Positions 1-5,909 of a stretch of 7,464 nucleotides of DNA are shown piece by piece. Position 1 is the stretch's first letter; each line of letters begins with the position of its first letter. The stretch comes from an uncultured Acidimicrobiia bacterium (lineage in GTDB: Bacteria; Actinomycetota; Acidimicrobiia; Spongiisociales; Spongiisociaceae), in contig CALCCX010000329.1 in the NCBI GenBank assembly GCA_937900165.1, positions 1-7,464 on the forward strand. The letters are read 5' to 3'. The notes beneath the pieces were generated by a model. That model ran no database searches and was not told the DNA's origin. It worked only from the letters and a program-made list of their open reading frames with translations. The position numbers and the translations under genes were made by a program.

Positions 1-89
1 TATGTTTGTTGTATTTTTTTTTTCAAGCAGAAGACGGCATACGAGATATATCAGTGTGACTGGAGTTCAGACGTGTGCTCTTCCGATCT
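1..89 (-). other. Illumina P7/index adapter contamination, left end (non-genomic)
   Basis: Positions 24-47 match the Illumina P7 flow-cell sequence (begins CAAGCAGAAGACGG). Positions 48-55 (ATATCAGT) are an 8-base index whose reverse complement is ACTGATAT, which I recall as TruSeq index 25. Positions 56-89 are the TruSeq index-read adapter ending in CTCTTCCGATCT. The run of ten T at 14-23 and the 13 bases before it are what a read produces after running off the end of the adapter. Genomic sequence starts at position 90. The same 66 bases recur inverted at 7377-7442. Nothing here is biological, and any reading frame across it is spurious; one frame gives the familiar adapter peptide SEEHTSELQSH. 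Confidence 0.99.
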
Positions 90-136
90 GCGAAGTGTAG
101 GAGGTGGTGATCGATTGTGGTTTCGCCAACAGGCGG

Positions 137-1744
137 TCAGGAGGTTTGCACCGCGTTGACTATTTCCGGTAGGCGCTTGGCCAGCAGGCGGGAAGAAACC
201 CACGTACCGGCAACGTAGAACCCCGCGCCCCAAACGAGAGATCCGATCACAAAAATCAGTTGCCAGTGAAGGGCGCTGACGCCGAACACAGTAATGAGGG
301 TGAAGGCCGTGGCCGGCGGAATCATCAGAGCGCCGATCAGCGCGAAAGCCACCATTTGGGAACCGAGGGCCAAGCAGCCCTGTTCAGATGCCTGGGCGAA
401 CAGGTCGCCTCCTGGAGGGGGCAACCGGAGCGGAGTGACAACTGAGACGAAGTTGCCGACCGCCAGCTGACACATGATTGCTGTCGCGAGTAGCGGGGGT
501 ATGTAGATCATGAAACGCCAACCATTGGTCACAGTGGCGAAGATCAGCGCCAGCACGATTGCCTCTGTGGCCAGAGCGATTGCGGTGGCGAGGTTCTTGC
601 CGACCAATAGTTGGACGGGTTTGATCGGCAACGCGAACAGATAGGAGGCGGCCTTGCGCTCCCAGCCGAATTGGTTCAGGGCGATAGGGAGGCCGATGAA
701 GAGGACGACGGCCGGAGCGGTCAGAGTGAACTCCGCAGAGTCTTCGAGCGAAGAAAGCTGGGCCGATCCGAGGAACATCGAAGCGGCCAGGACTCCAAGC
801 AGCACCACTCCACCGGTCCAAACCATTCGCATGCGCGGATCGCGCCAATAGAACCGGAGTTCCTTTGACGCGACTATTCCGATGATTGACCAGCCGAACG
901 GTTTGGACAGTCGCCAAGATCGGCTCTTGCTTTCCTTGATGGGGGCTTCTGGCACCGTTACCAGGCGGCGGATGGCGAGGCTCCAGAAATGCCCGAGCAC
1001 GAAGATCCAACCGGTCGCCACCGCAAGGGCAAGAAGGGCGCGCCCGAAGTCGCCGGTTGAAGAAGCGACTATCGCCTGCTGGGCGCTAACTGTTGGGAGG
1101 AGCCACGAGATCGCGGACAGGGGGTATTCAATTGCAGCTCCCTCTAGTCCGAGCTCGCCGATCGCCCTGGCGATGGTCTGTTGTAGACCGAATGCCGCGA
1201 ACCCGATTAGGGCGATGATCCCGAACGCGTAGTCGCGCCCTCTTCTGGACCTCAATATCAGTGTCACAACCGCCGAGAACGCCTGGGTTCCGATCACGAG
1301 GTGCGCCAGCATCAAGAGGGAACCGACTATCGCTATCGGGGTTCCGGCCGGCGTGATGAAGAGAGACAGGTTCACTCCGAGCAGCGCAAGGGGGATCAGG
1401 ATCGGTGGAGTGACGACTCCGGCCCCTATCAGGCCTCCGATGAGGGTCCTTTTTCCAACAGGTAAAAGTGCAAACTTTGAAGGGTCGAGTGATTCGTCGA
1501 CCGGAAACAGCATGACCGGCAAAGTGGACCACGCCAACCAAGCAACCAGAGCACCCCACATGGCGAACTCACCCAGTGCTTCGACTCCGAGGCTTCGCGA
1601 AGCTCGAAGATAGGTTTCTCCAACCCAATACGCGCCGTATCCGAGGAACCCCATCAGGATCGGAAGGCCGATTCGACGCTGCCGATCGTGACGGATGCCG
1701 TTGATCAGCAGTCGCCATTTCAGCCAGACGAAGCGTTTAGCCAT
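137..1744 (-). CDS. ABC-2 type transporter permease, ~12 membrane helices
   Basis: A 535-residue integral membrane protein, probably the membrane half of an ABC exporter working with the ATPase encoded just upstream. Hydrophobic segments lie at about residues 25-45, 57-80, 102-128, 133-163, 170-190, 236-256, 308-328, 340-358, 383-405, 408-433, 458-482 and 485-515. The sequence reads as two related halves. A basic amphipathic stretch opens each (WRLLINGIRHDRQRR near 10; KELRFYWRDPRMRM near 294), and each has an A-L-P-(V/I)-(G/K)-K/P motif before a long helix (FALLPVGKRTL near 91; LFALPIKPVQLL near 369). KELRFYWRDPR resembles the cytoplasmic motif seen in ABC-2 permeases. The ATG at 1744 overlaps the ATPase gene by 25 bases and has only a weak GGA before it, which suggests translational coupling. 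The gene is complete; its TGA is at 137-139 and 47 genomic bases follow before the adapter. The substrate cannot be read from sequence. Confidence 0.85.
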   Translation of the reverse strand: MAKRFVWLKWRLLINGIRHDRQRRIGLPILMGFLGYGAYWVGETYLRASRSLGVEALGEFAMWGALVAWLAWSTLPVMLFPVDESLDPSKFALLPVGKRTLIGGLIGAGVVTPPILIPLALLGVNLSLFITPAGTPIAIVGSLLMLAHLVIGTQAFSAVVTLILRSRRGRDYAFGIIALIGFAAFGLQQTIARAIGELGLEGAAIEYPLSAISWLLPTVSAQQAIVASSTGDFGRALLALAVATGWIFVLGHFWSLAIRRLVTVPEAPIKESKSRSWRLSKPFGWSIIGIVASKELRFYWRDPRMRMVWTGGVVLLGVLAASMFLGSAQLSSLEDSAEFTLTAPAVVLFIGLPIALNQFGWERKAASYLFALPIKPVQLLVGKNLATAIALATEAIVLALIFATVTNGWRFMIYIPPLLATAIMCQLAVGNFVSVVTPLRLPPPGGDLFAQASEQGCLALGSQMVAFALIGALMIPPATAFTLITVFGVSALHWQLIFVIGSLVWGAGFYVAGTWVSSRLLAKRLPEIVNAVQTS

Positions 1745-2502
1745 TCCAAACCCGTGTCAGATTCCGAGGCGCCCACAGCCTTGAAGAACGCGTCCTCGAT
1801 CGAACTTACCCCATATTCGACCCGCAACTCCTCCGGAGAGGCTTCCACTTGGAGTTCTCCGTCGACCATGATCCCGATTCGCGTGCACAGGCGCTCGACG
1901 AGGTCCATGACGTGCGACGAGAAGATCACGGTCGATCCACTCGCCGTATACCTCTGCAGCAGGTTCCTGATGAGTCGTGCCGAGATCGCGTCCACGCCCT
2001 CAAACGGCTCGTCCAGGAAGAGGACCGGAGGGGCGTGGATAACCGCAGCGGCCAACGCGACCTTCTTTCTCATACCACGCGAATAATCGGCGATCAGGCG
2101 CCCGGAGGCATCTGAAAGGGCCAATAGGTCCAGTAGCTCATCGCGGCGTTCTCGGGCCTGGCCCTCTGGCAGGCCGTGCACCGCCGAGGTGAAGTCCAGG
2201 AGTTCAGACCCCGTCAGGCGTTCGTAGAGGTTGAATTCTTCCGGCAGCACTCCGATTAGTCGTCTGGCCTCGACCGGGTTCTTCCAAACATCGAGGGATC
2301 CGATGCCTGCTGAGCCTTCAGTCGGTCGCAGCAGGCCCACCATCATCTTGATCGTCGTGGTTTTGCCTGCTCCGTTGGGCCCGAGAAGTCCGTAGAACTC
2401 GCCAGAAGCGATCGATAGGTCGACCCCTTTGACGGCTTCGGTCTTACCGAAGCGTCTGACAAGGCCTTTCGCCCATACCGCAGGCTGAGATTCAAACGTC
2501 AC
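1720..2502 (-). CDS. ABC transporter ATP-binding protein
   Basis: A 260-residue cytoplasmic ATPase that should power the adjacent permease. All nucleotide-binding motifs are visible: Walker A GPNGAGKT (41-48), a Q-loop region VLPEEFNLYERLTG (85-98), a signature in the variant form YSRGMRKK (140-147), Walker B VLFLDE (160-165), a D-loop GVDAIS (169-174) and the switch histidine in SSHVMD (H197). The Q-loop position carries Glu in LPEE rather than Gln; the LPEE form is common in ABC-2 exporter ATPases of this type, so it is probably not a defect. The signature is likewise the YSRGM variant rather than LSGGQ. The start is GTG at 2500-2502. It gives the usual short N-terminus before the A-loop region (RRFGKTEAVKGVDL), and a GGAA lies 4 bases upstream. 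The last 25 bases overlap the permease start, so the pair is one operon. Drug, lipid or polysaccharide export are all possible. Confidence 0.93.
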   Translation of the reverse strand: MTFESQPAVWAKGLVRRFGKTEAVKGVDLSIASGEFYGLLGPNGAGKTTTIKMMVGLLRPTEGSAGIGSLDVWKNPVEARRLIGVLPEEFNLYERLTGSELLDFTSAVHGLPEGQARERRDELLDLLALSDASGRLIADYSRGMRKKVALAAAVIHAPPVLFLDEPFEGVDAISARLIRNLLQRYTASGSTVIFSSHVMDLVERLCTRIGIMVDGELQVEASPEELRVEYGVSSIEDAFFKAVGASESDTGLEWLNASSG

Positions 2503-2517
2503 GTGGTTCCAAACATC

Positions 2518-2546
2518 AAAACTAGAGCTCCCTCTCGGTTCGTCAG
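2518..2546 (-). promoter_or_regulatory. candidate promoter for the ABC transporter operon
   Basis: Read on the minus strand there is a -35-like CTGACG (2541-2546), a 17-base spacer, and a -10-like TAGTTT (2518-2523). Transcription would start near 2511, leaving a leader of about 9 bases that contains GGAA before the GTG start at 2502. The hexamers match the sigma-70/HrdB consensus only partly (4 of 6 at -35), so this is an inference supported mainly by spacing and by its place directly upstream of the operon. Confidence 0.4.
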
Positions 2547-2594
2547 TCTCTCACGAATCCCAAAGCGATTTGTCGGCAACCTCGTGGCAACAAC

Positions 2595-2675
2595 ATCTGT
2601 CCCCCCGTGCGGGCGAACACGGCAAGTTCTCATGGCGACTATCTGTCCCCGTGCGGGCGAACCCGGGCGAGTTCT
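2595..2675. repeat. degenerate two-copy direct repeat, period ~46 bases
   Basis: Copy 1 (2595-2630) and copy 2 (2641-2675) both begin ATCTGTCCCC, continue GTGCGGGCGAAC and end AGTTCT or GAGTTCT. They differ by a two-base C-run indel and a few substitutions towards the right end. Each contains the small palindrome CCCGTGCGGG. The right-hand element GTTCTCATGG of copy 1 recurs once more at 2702-2711. Protein-coding constraint is not evident. It could be a binding-site array, a relic of an intergenic repeat family or chance duplication. Confidence 0.6.
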
Positions 2676-2724
2676 TGCTCGGTGGGTTGGACTTGGAGCA
2701 GGTTCTCATGGTGGGCACCGCCCC

Positions 2725-2799
2725 CTCCGCCTCGGCCAACGGAGTTGTCCGAGCCACCTCCCCCAGAAGTACGGCTCGTACCTCGCCATACGGGGGAGG
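2725..2799. repeat. G/C-rich nested palindrome, REP-like
   Basis: The outer stem pairs CCTCCCCC (2757-2764) with GGGGGAGG (2792-2799), 8 bp perfect. An inner hairpin GTACG-GCT-CGTAC (2769-2781) sits inside the loop. Immediately to the left are two mutually exclusive small stems: CTCCG (2725-2729) with CGGAG (2740-2744), or CTCGG (2731-2735) with CCGAG (2749-2753). No T-run follows on either strand, so a simple intrinsic terminator is not supported. The arrangement resembles dispersed intergenic palindromes of the REP type, but dispersal cannot be tested from a single copy. It could instead be a structured leader RNA. Confidence 0.5.
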
Positions 2800-2886
2800 A
2801 GATGTGGGGTGACCTCTTTCGCAACATTGAGCTTGACCGATACCCGCCAGGTCGTGCTGTGGCTGCCGTTCGCTTCGCTCACTAAC

Positions 2887-2907
2887 AGAGTTTGCTTCGC
2901 AAACTCT
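2887..2907. repeat. perfect 9-bp hairpin just upstream of dnaX
   Basis: AGAGTTTGC (2887-2895) and GCAAACTCT (2899-2907) form a perfect inverted repeat around a 3-base TTC loop. The related string GCTTCGC also occurs just before it at 2872-2878. The hairpin ends 18 bases before the dnaX -10 candidate, about where -35 contacts or a regulator would fall. There is no downstream T-run, so an operator or structural role is more likely than a terminator. Confidence 0.55.
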
Positions 2908-2925
2908 CGCTGGAGTGTGACTGGC

Positions 2926-2931
2926 TACTGT
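2926..2931 (+). promoter_or_regulatory. -10 candidate for a leaderless dnaX transcript
   Basis: TACTGT fits the actinobacterial TANNNT -10 pattern and ends 7 bases before the dnaX GTG, so transcription would start at or beside the start codon. No convincing -35 is visible 16-19 bases upstream; that space is partly occupied by the hairpin at 2887-2907. A usable Shine-Dalgarno is missing (GGAG at 2912-2915 is too far away, and the G-run touching the GTG is too close), which fits leaderless translation. Inferred from spacing only. Confidence 0.35.
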
Positions 2932-2938
2932 TCGGGGG

Positions 2939-4774
2939 GTGGAATATCAGGCTCTCTATCGCAAATATCGGCCCCAACTATTCGGGGAGGTGGTCGGCCA
3001 GGGTCATGTGACCGAAACGTTGCGGCGGGAGGTCGCCGAGGGCAAGGTGGCGCATGCGTATCTGTTTGCCGGTCCGCGTGGGACTGGCAAGACGACCAGT
3101 GCCCGGATTCTCGCCAAGGCGTTGAATTGTGTTGATCGCTCTGATGCCGGTGAGCCTTGCAACGTTTGTGACTCGTGTGTGGCGGTCACTGCCGGTACCT
3201 CAATGGACGTCGTCGAGCTGGATGCCGCTTCGCACAACAAAGTCGAGGATGTCAGGGACATCAGGGTGAGTGTTTCGACGGTGGCGTCGGTTGGCGGGGC
3301 GAAACGAGTGTTCATCCTCGATGAGGCCCACATGCTCACCAAGGCAGCCGGGAACGCCCTGTTGAAGACCCTCGAAGAACCGCCAGAGCACGTGCACTTC
3401 GTCCTGGCGACAACAGAGCCATACAAATTGCTCGACACCATCCGATCCCGGTCACAACGATTCGACTTCCAGCCCTTGTCAATCGAAGTGTTGGCGACAC
3501 ATCTCGAGACGATCTGCGATTTAGAGGGGTTTGAGGTCGAGGCGGGGTCATTGTTGGTAGTCGCCAGGCACGCCATGGGCTCGGCAAGAGATGCCCTCAG
3601 TCTCCTGGAACAGGTCGCCGCGCTCGGATCCGGAAGTGTGGATGACGCGGGGGTGAGAAGAGCCCTGGGTTTGGCTGGGCGCGACGCCTACTTGCGAATC
3701 GCCAATGCGATCGCGGCGAACGATGCGCCTGACGGGTTGAGATTGGTTGCCGAACTGGCCGGGAGCGGCGTCGATCTACGCCAGTTTGTTGGCGATGCCA
3801 TCAGCTTCTTCCGCGGTGTCTTCCTGACTCAATACGGACAAGACATCGAGTTGGTCGTCGACGAGCCCCCTGACGTAGTCAAGGATTGGCGCACGGTTGG
3901 TGGTGTCCTCGAGCCTGCCCAGGTGTTGCGGGCTATCGATTTGTTGAGCGAGGCGCTCTTGAAACTACGGGAAGGTAGAGAGGAACGCCTGATGCTCGAG
4001 TTGTCGATGCTCAAGCTGACCAGACCTGAGGTGAGCGACGATCCCGCTGCGCTTTCTGCCAGGATCGCCAAGCTCGAGCAGGCCACACCGCACGCAGGGG
4101 CGCAAAAGGTCCAAGAGGCCGAAGCAGTGGCGGACCGCGATCAGGGCGATTCTTCCGGCACGACCCCAGTCGTCACGGATCCAAAGGCCGAGGGGACGGA
4201 CGCACCTGCGTCGGTCCGAGAGGCCGACGTCGAAGAAGCGGGAGCCCTGCGAACCGAGGAACCGACCGATGCCATGGAGTTGGAGGCCGATGTCTCTGCC
4301 GCCGATCTCGAAGACGGGTCGCCTTCGGCGGTGCCCACCAGTGCGGACCTGGACCGGATATGGCCCCAGCTGGTGGCCGCAGTTCGGGAACTCGGGGCCC
4401 GGCGTGAAGCTGTCTTTCGGGAATCGTCACCGGACGGGGTCGAAGGGTCGACGGTGGTTCTCACCGTGCCTGCCCATCTCGAATTCCATCTCGAGCAACT
4501 CACCTCTGACAAGGAGCTCCGCACCTTCGTTACGGATCGAGCCTCCGCGCTCCTCGGTTCATTGGTGGAGGTTGAATTCAGGATCGCAGGCGACGCCACC
4601 GATGCGACCGATCGATCGGACAGGCCCGGCTCCGAGGCCGACGACGACGAGCCCATCCCAGACAAGGGCACCCTTCTGGAGGCACCTGGATCCGGTACCG
4701 ATCCCGTTTCGCTCTTGGCTGCCGAACTAGGCGCTGAGGTGGTGGACGACCCGGACGCCGACCCGATTGCATGA
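2939..4774 (+). CDS. dnaX: DNA polymerase III subunit gamma/tau
   Basis: This is the ATPase subunit of the clamp loader, which places the sliding clamp on DNA during replication. It has 611 residues, within the usual range for a full-length tau form. The N-terminus YQALYRKYRPQLFGEVVGQ is diagnostic and fixes the GTG start at 2939. AAA+ motifs: Walker A GPRGTGKT (45-52), a four-cysteine zinc site (C64, C74, C77, C80), Walker B VFILDEAH (124-131), sensor 1 in VLATTEPYKL (155-164) and the arginine-finger region SRSQRF (170-175), which has Ser where many homologues have SRC. Domain III follows to about 375. An acidic low-complexity linker (about 380-468) leads to a folded C-terminal domain (about 470-555, starting DLDRIWPQLV) and an acidic tail rich in Asp. 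I see no A-rich slippery sequence like that of E. coli dnaX, so a separate short gamma form is not predicted. The stop overlaps the next gene as ATGA. Confidence 0.97.
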   Translation: MEYQALYRKYRPQLFGEVVGQGHVTETLRREVAEGKVAHAYLFAGPRGTGKTTSARILAKALNCVDRSDAGEPCNVCDSCVAVTAGTSMDVVELDAASHNKVEDVRDIRVSVSTVASVGGAKRVFILDEAHMLTKAAGNALLKTLEEPPEHVHFVLATTEPYKLLDTIRSRSQRFDFQPLSIEVLATHLETICDLEGFEVEAGSLLVVARHAMGSARDALSLLEQVAALGSGSVDDAGVRRALGLAGRDAYLRIANAIAANDAPDGLRLVAELAGSGVDLRQFVGDAISFFRGVFLTQYGQDIELVVDEPPDVVKDWRTVGGVLEPAQVLRAIDLLSEALLKLREGREERLMLELSMLKLTRPEVSDDPAALSARIAKLEQATPHAGAQKVQEAEAVADRDQGDSSGTTPVVTDPKAEGTDAPASVREADVEEAGALRTEEPTDAMELEADVSAADLEDGSPSAVPTSADLDRIWPQLVAAVRELGARREAVFRESSPDGVEGSTVVLTVPAHLEFHLEQLTSDKELRTFVTDRASALLGSLVEVEFRIAGDATDATDRSDRPGSEADDDEPIPDKGTLLEAPGSGTDPVSLLAAELGAEVVDDPDADPIA

Positions 4775-5337
4775 GATCGATGCGAACCGAACGGCTGTTG
4801 CTGCGCCGTTGGCAAGAATCCGACCTCGAGCCGTTTGCGACCATGAACGCCGACCCGCAAGTGATGGGGTTCTTCTCATCAACGCTGCCAAGAGATGAAT
4901 CCGACACCTTCGTCCAGCGGATCGAGAAGAACTTCGTCGAAAATGGTTTCGGTTTGTGGGCGGTGGAAGCTCCTGACGGGTTCATAGGGTTTGTTGGTCT
5001 GTGGCCGGCGGGCCACACGATCGAGGGCGCAGAATCGGTCGAGATCGGCTGGCGTCTGGCTTCGAGGGCCTGGGGCAAGGGTTATGCGACCGAGGCTGCC
5101 TTGGCGGCGCGCGACGATGGCTTCGGTCGTCTAGGGCTATCCGAACTCGTCTCCATGACCTCGGCGATCAACTGGCCGTCCCGGGCCGTCATGGAACGGA
5201 TTGGCATGCAGCACTATCCGGCTGACGATTTTATTCACCCCAACCTTCCGGCTGATCACCGGCTGAGTCCGTGTGTGATGTATCGCATGGCCCGTCCTGG
5301 CCGTCCCCCTGAACAGCCGGTTGAGATCAGCTACTGA
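4771..5337 (+). CDS. GNAT family N-acetyltransferase, RimJ/RimL-like
   Basis: A 188-residue predicted acetyl-CoA-dependent acyltransferase. The N-terminal TERLLLRRWQESDLEPF is typical of the RimJ/RimL-type branch (beta 1 and alpha 1). The acetyl-CoA pyrophosphate-binding motif (Q/R)-x-x-G-x-(G/A) is present as RAWGKG (99-104) in motif A. The later NWPSRAVMERIGM (134-146) is the conserved Asn-x-x-Ser helix that packs against CoA, and the protein closes with the usual final strand (HRLSPCVMYRM). The substrate cannot be predicted: the family includes ribosomal-protein N-terminal acetylases, antibiotic-modifying enzymes and small-amine acetylases. The ATG at 4771 overlaps the dnaX stop by four bases, so translation is probably coupled; ATG at 4780 is an alternative giving MRTERLLL. 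The last 11 bases overlap the convergent DUF1697 gene. Its place between dnaX and ebfC is unusual. Confidence 0.9.
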   Translation: MRSMRTERLLLRRWQESDLEPFATMNADPQVMGFFSSTLPRDESDTFVQRIEKNFVENGFGLWAVEAPDGFIGFVGLWPAGHTIEGAESVEIGWRLASRAWGKGYATEAALAARDDGFGRLGLSELVSMTSAINWPSRAVMERIGMQHYPADDFIHPNLPADHRLSPCVMYRMARPGRPPEQPVEISY

Positions 5338-5863
5338 GTTCGATCAGTTTGCTCATTGTCCTCCAGGTTCGGGTCGTCGCCACCTGGCCGAGTGTCTTTT
5401 CCCAGAAGGCGTTGTTCATCTGCATCTCGGCCTGACCGTTCGGACAGTGGACGTGCACACTTCTGCCCACAGTTACGAACGATTCGGGGAGGTAGGCGGC
5501 CCGGTCGACGGCTTCGATGAGATCGGGGTCTGGCGGGCCGTCCAGAACGGTGACGATGAGATGTTTGGGATCGCCGATCTGGTCGAGCAGTGGACTGTCC
5601 GACGCAACGTTTCTGAGTTCCGAGCGCCCAATCACGACGACAGAGACTTCGAACCCGAACCGATCAGCGATGGCCTTGCTGATCTGGAGCGTGAGTGCCG
5701 CCTCGTCCGACGTGGCGCTATCGAACGTGACGTTGCCGCTGACGATGTAGGTCTTCACGTTCTGGTGGCCGAGTTCGGTGAAGAGATCGCGCAGATCAGC
5801 CATGGCGATGCGTTTGGCCTTGCCGACGTTGATACCTCGTAGCAGGGCGATCATTTGATGCAT
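5327..5863 (-). CDS. DUF1697 family protein
   Basis: A 178-residue soluble protein of the DUF1697 (YoaJ/Rv-type hypothetical) family, whose biochemical role is not established. Family hallmarks are clear: ALLRGINVG (6-14) at the very N-terminus, MADLRDLF (21-28), and NVKTYIVSGNVTF (35-47), followed by an alpha/beta body ending in a WRTMSKLIEL helix. I chose ATG at 5863 because family members begin a few residues before ALLRGINVG and run about 175-180 residues; ATG at 5854 is an equally possible start. The frame remains open upstream to 5968, but that extension would run antisense into ebfC and matches nothing in the family. No Shine-Dalgarno is seen at either start; a -10-like box lies 6 bases before 5863. 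The stop lies inside the convergent GNAT gene, an 11-base overlap. Confidence 0.88.
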   Translation of the reverse strand: MHQMIALLRGINVGKAKRIAMADLRDLFTELGHQNVKTYIVSGNVTFDSATSDEAALTLQISKAIADRFGFEVSVVVIGRSELRNVASDSPLLDQIGDPKHLIVTVLDGPPDPDLIEAVDRAAYLPESFVTVGRSVHVHCPNGQAEMQMNNAFWEKTLGQVATTRTWRTMSKLIELSS

Positions 5864-5869
5864 CGGCTG

Positions 5870-5875
5870 AGCGTA
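5870..5875 (-). promoter_or_regulatory. -10 candidate for a leaderless DUF1697 transcript
   Basis: On the minus strand TACGCT (TANNNT type) ends 6 bases before the ATG at 5863. The corresponding -35 position, about 5893-5898, overlaps the -10 candidate of the opposite promoter and reads TACCCC, a poor match. Supported by geometry and the lack of a ribosome-binding site, not by a strong consensus. Confidence 0.35.
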
Positions 5876-5896
5876 GGTCGAACCGCCTCGCTGGGG

Positions 5897-5902
5897 TACT
5901 CT
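5897..5902 (+). promoter_or_regulatory. -10 candidate for ebfC-recR
   Basis: TACTCT (TANNNT type) ends 7 bases before the ATG at 5910, which would give a leaderless message. The -35 region at about 5873-5879 (AGGTCG area) is a poor match and overlaps the opposing -10 box. If real, ebfC-recR is expressed independently of dnaX, which is needed here because a minus-strand gene separates them. Confidence 0.38.
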
Positions 5903-5909
5903 TTGTGCC

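Larger units (their letters stand above)
2503..2938. other. 436-base divergent intergenic region with repeats and hairpins
   Basis: This is the only long non-coding stretch, lying between the divergent ABC operon and dnaX. Short open frames cross it on both strands, but none has a recognisable protein family, plausible start context or normal composition, and I call none. From left to right it contains the ABC promoter candidate, a two-copy direct repeat (2595-2675), a short third echo GTTCTCATGG (2702-2711, also at 2626-2635), a nested G/C-rich palindrome (2725-2799), a perfect short hairpin (2887-2907) and a -10 candidate before dnaX. In Bacillus and other Gram-positives the SRP RNA gene sits directly upstream of dnaX. 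I looked for the conserved SRP apical motifs (GGTCAGG, GGAAGNAGCA) on both strands and found neither. No tRNA T-loop (GGTTCGAATCC type) is present. Confidence 0.8.

Noticed and set aside
51..233. Minus-strand open frame of 60 codons at the left end.
   Set aside because: It starts inside the permease gene in another frame and ends in adapter, giving the known artefact peptide SEEHTSELQSH.
2595..2675. Possible CRISPR array from repeated ATCTGTCCCC...GTGCGGGCGAAC units.
   Set aside because: Only two degenerate copies with a gap of about 10 bases; spacer lengths and repeat identity do not fit, and there are no cas genes.
2551..2885. Several short open frames of 60-92 codons on both strands of the dnaX upstream region.
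   Set aside because: They pass through the repeats and palindromes, overlap each other and lack start-site signals or family motifs; high G+C alone produces such frames.
2503..3135. Plus-strand open frame of 210 codons across the intergenic region into dnaX.
   Set aside because: It overlaps the securely identified dnaX start in another frame, has low-complexity Gly/Arg/Ser composition and matches no family I recognise.
4098..4112. Possible programmed frameshift site in dnaX at the short A-run GCAAAAGG.
   Set aside because: Four A's do not form a slippery heptamer of the X XXY YYZ type, and no adjoining hairpin and stop arrangement was evident.
4141..4860. Long minus-strand open frame (239 codons) opposite the 3' end of dnaX.
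   Set aside because: It is a Ser/Arg/Pro-rich shadow of the Asp/Glu/Ala-rich dnaX linker, typical of antisense frames in high-G+C genes.
5321..5842. Plus-strand open frame of 173 codons opposite the DUF1697 gene.
   Set aside because: The minus-strand product has unmistakable DUF1697 motifs; the plus-strand product is its mirror with no recognisable domain.
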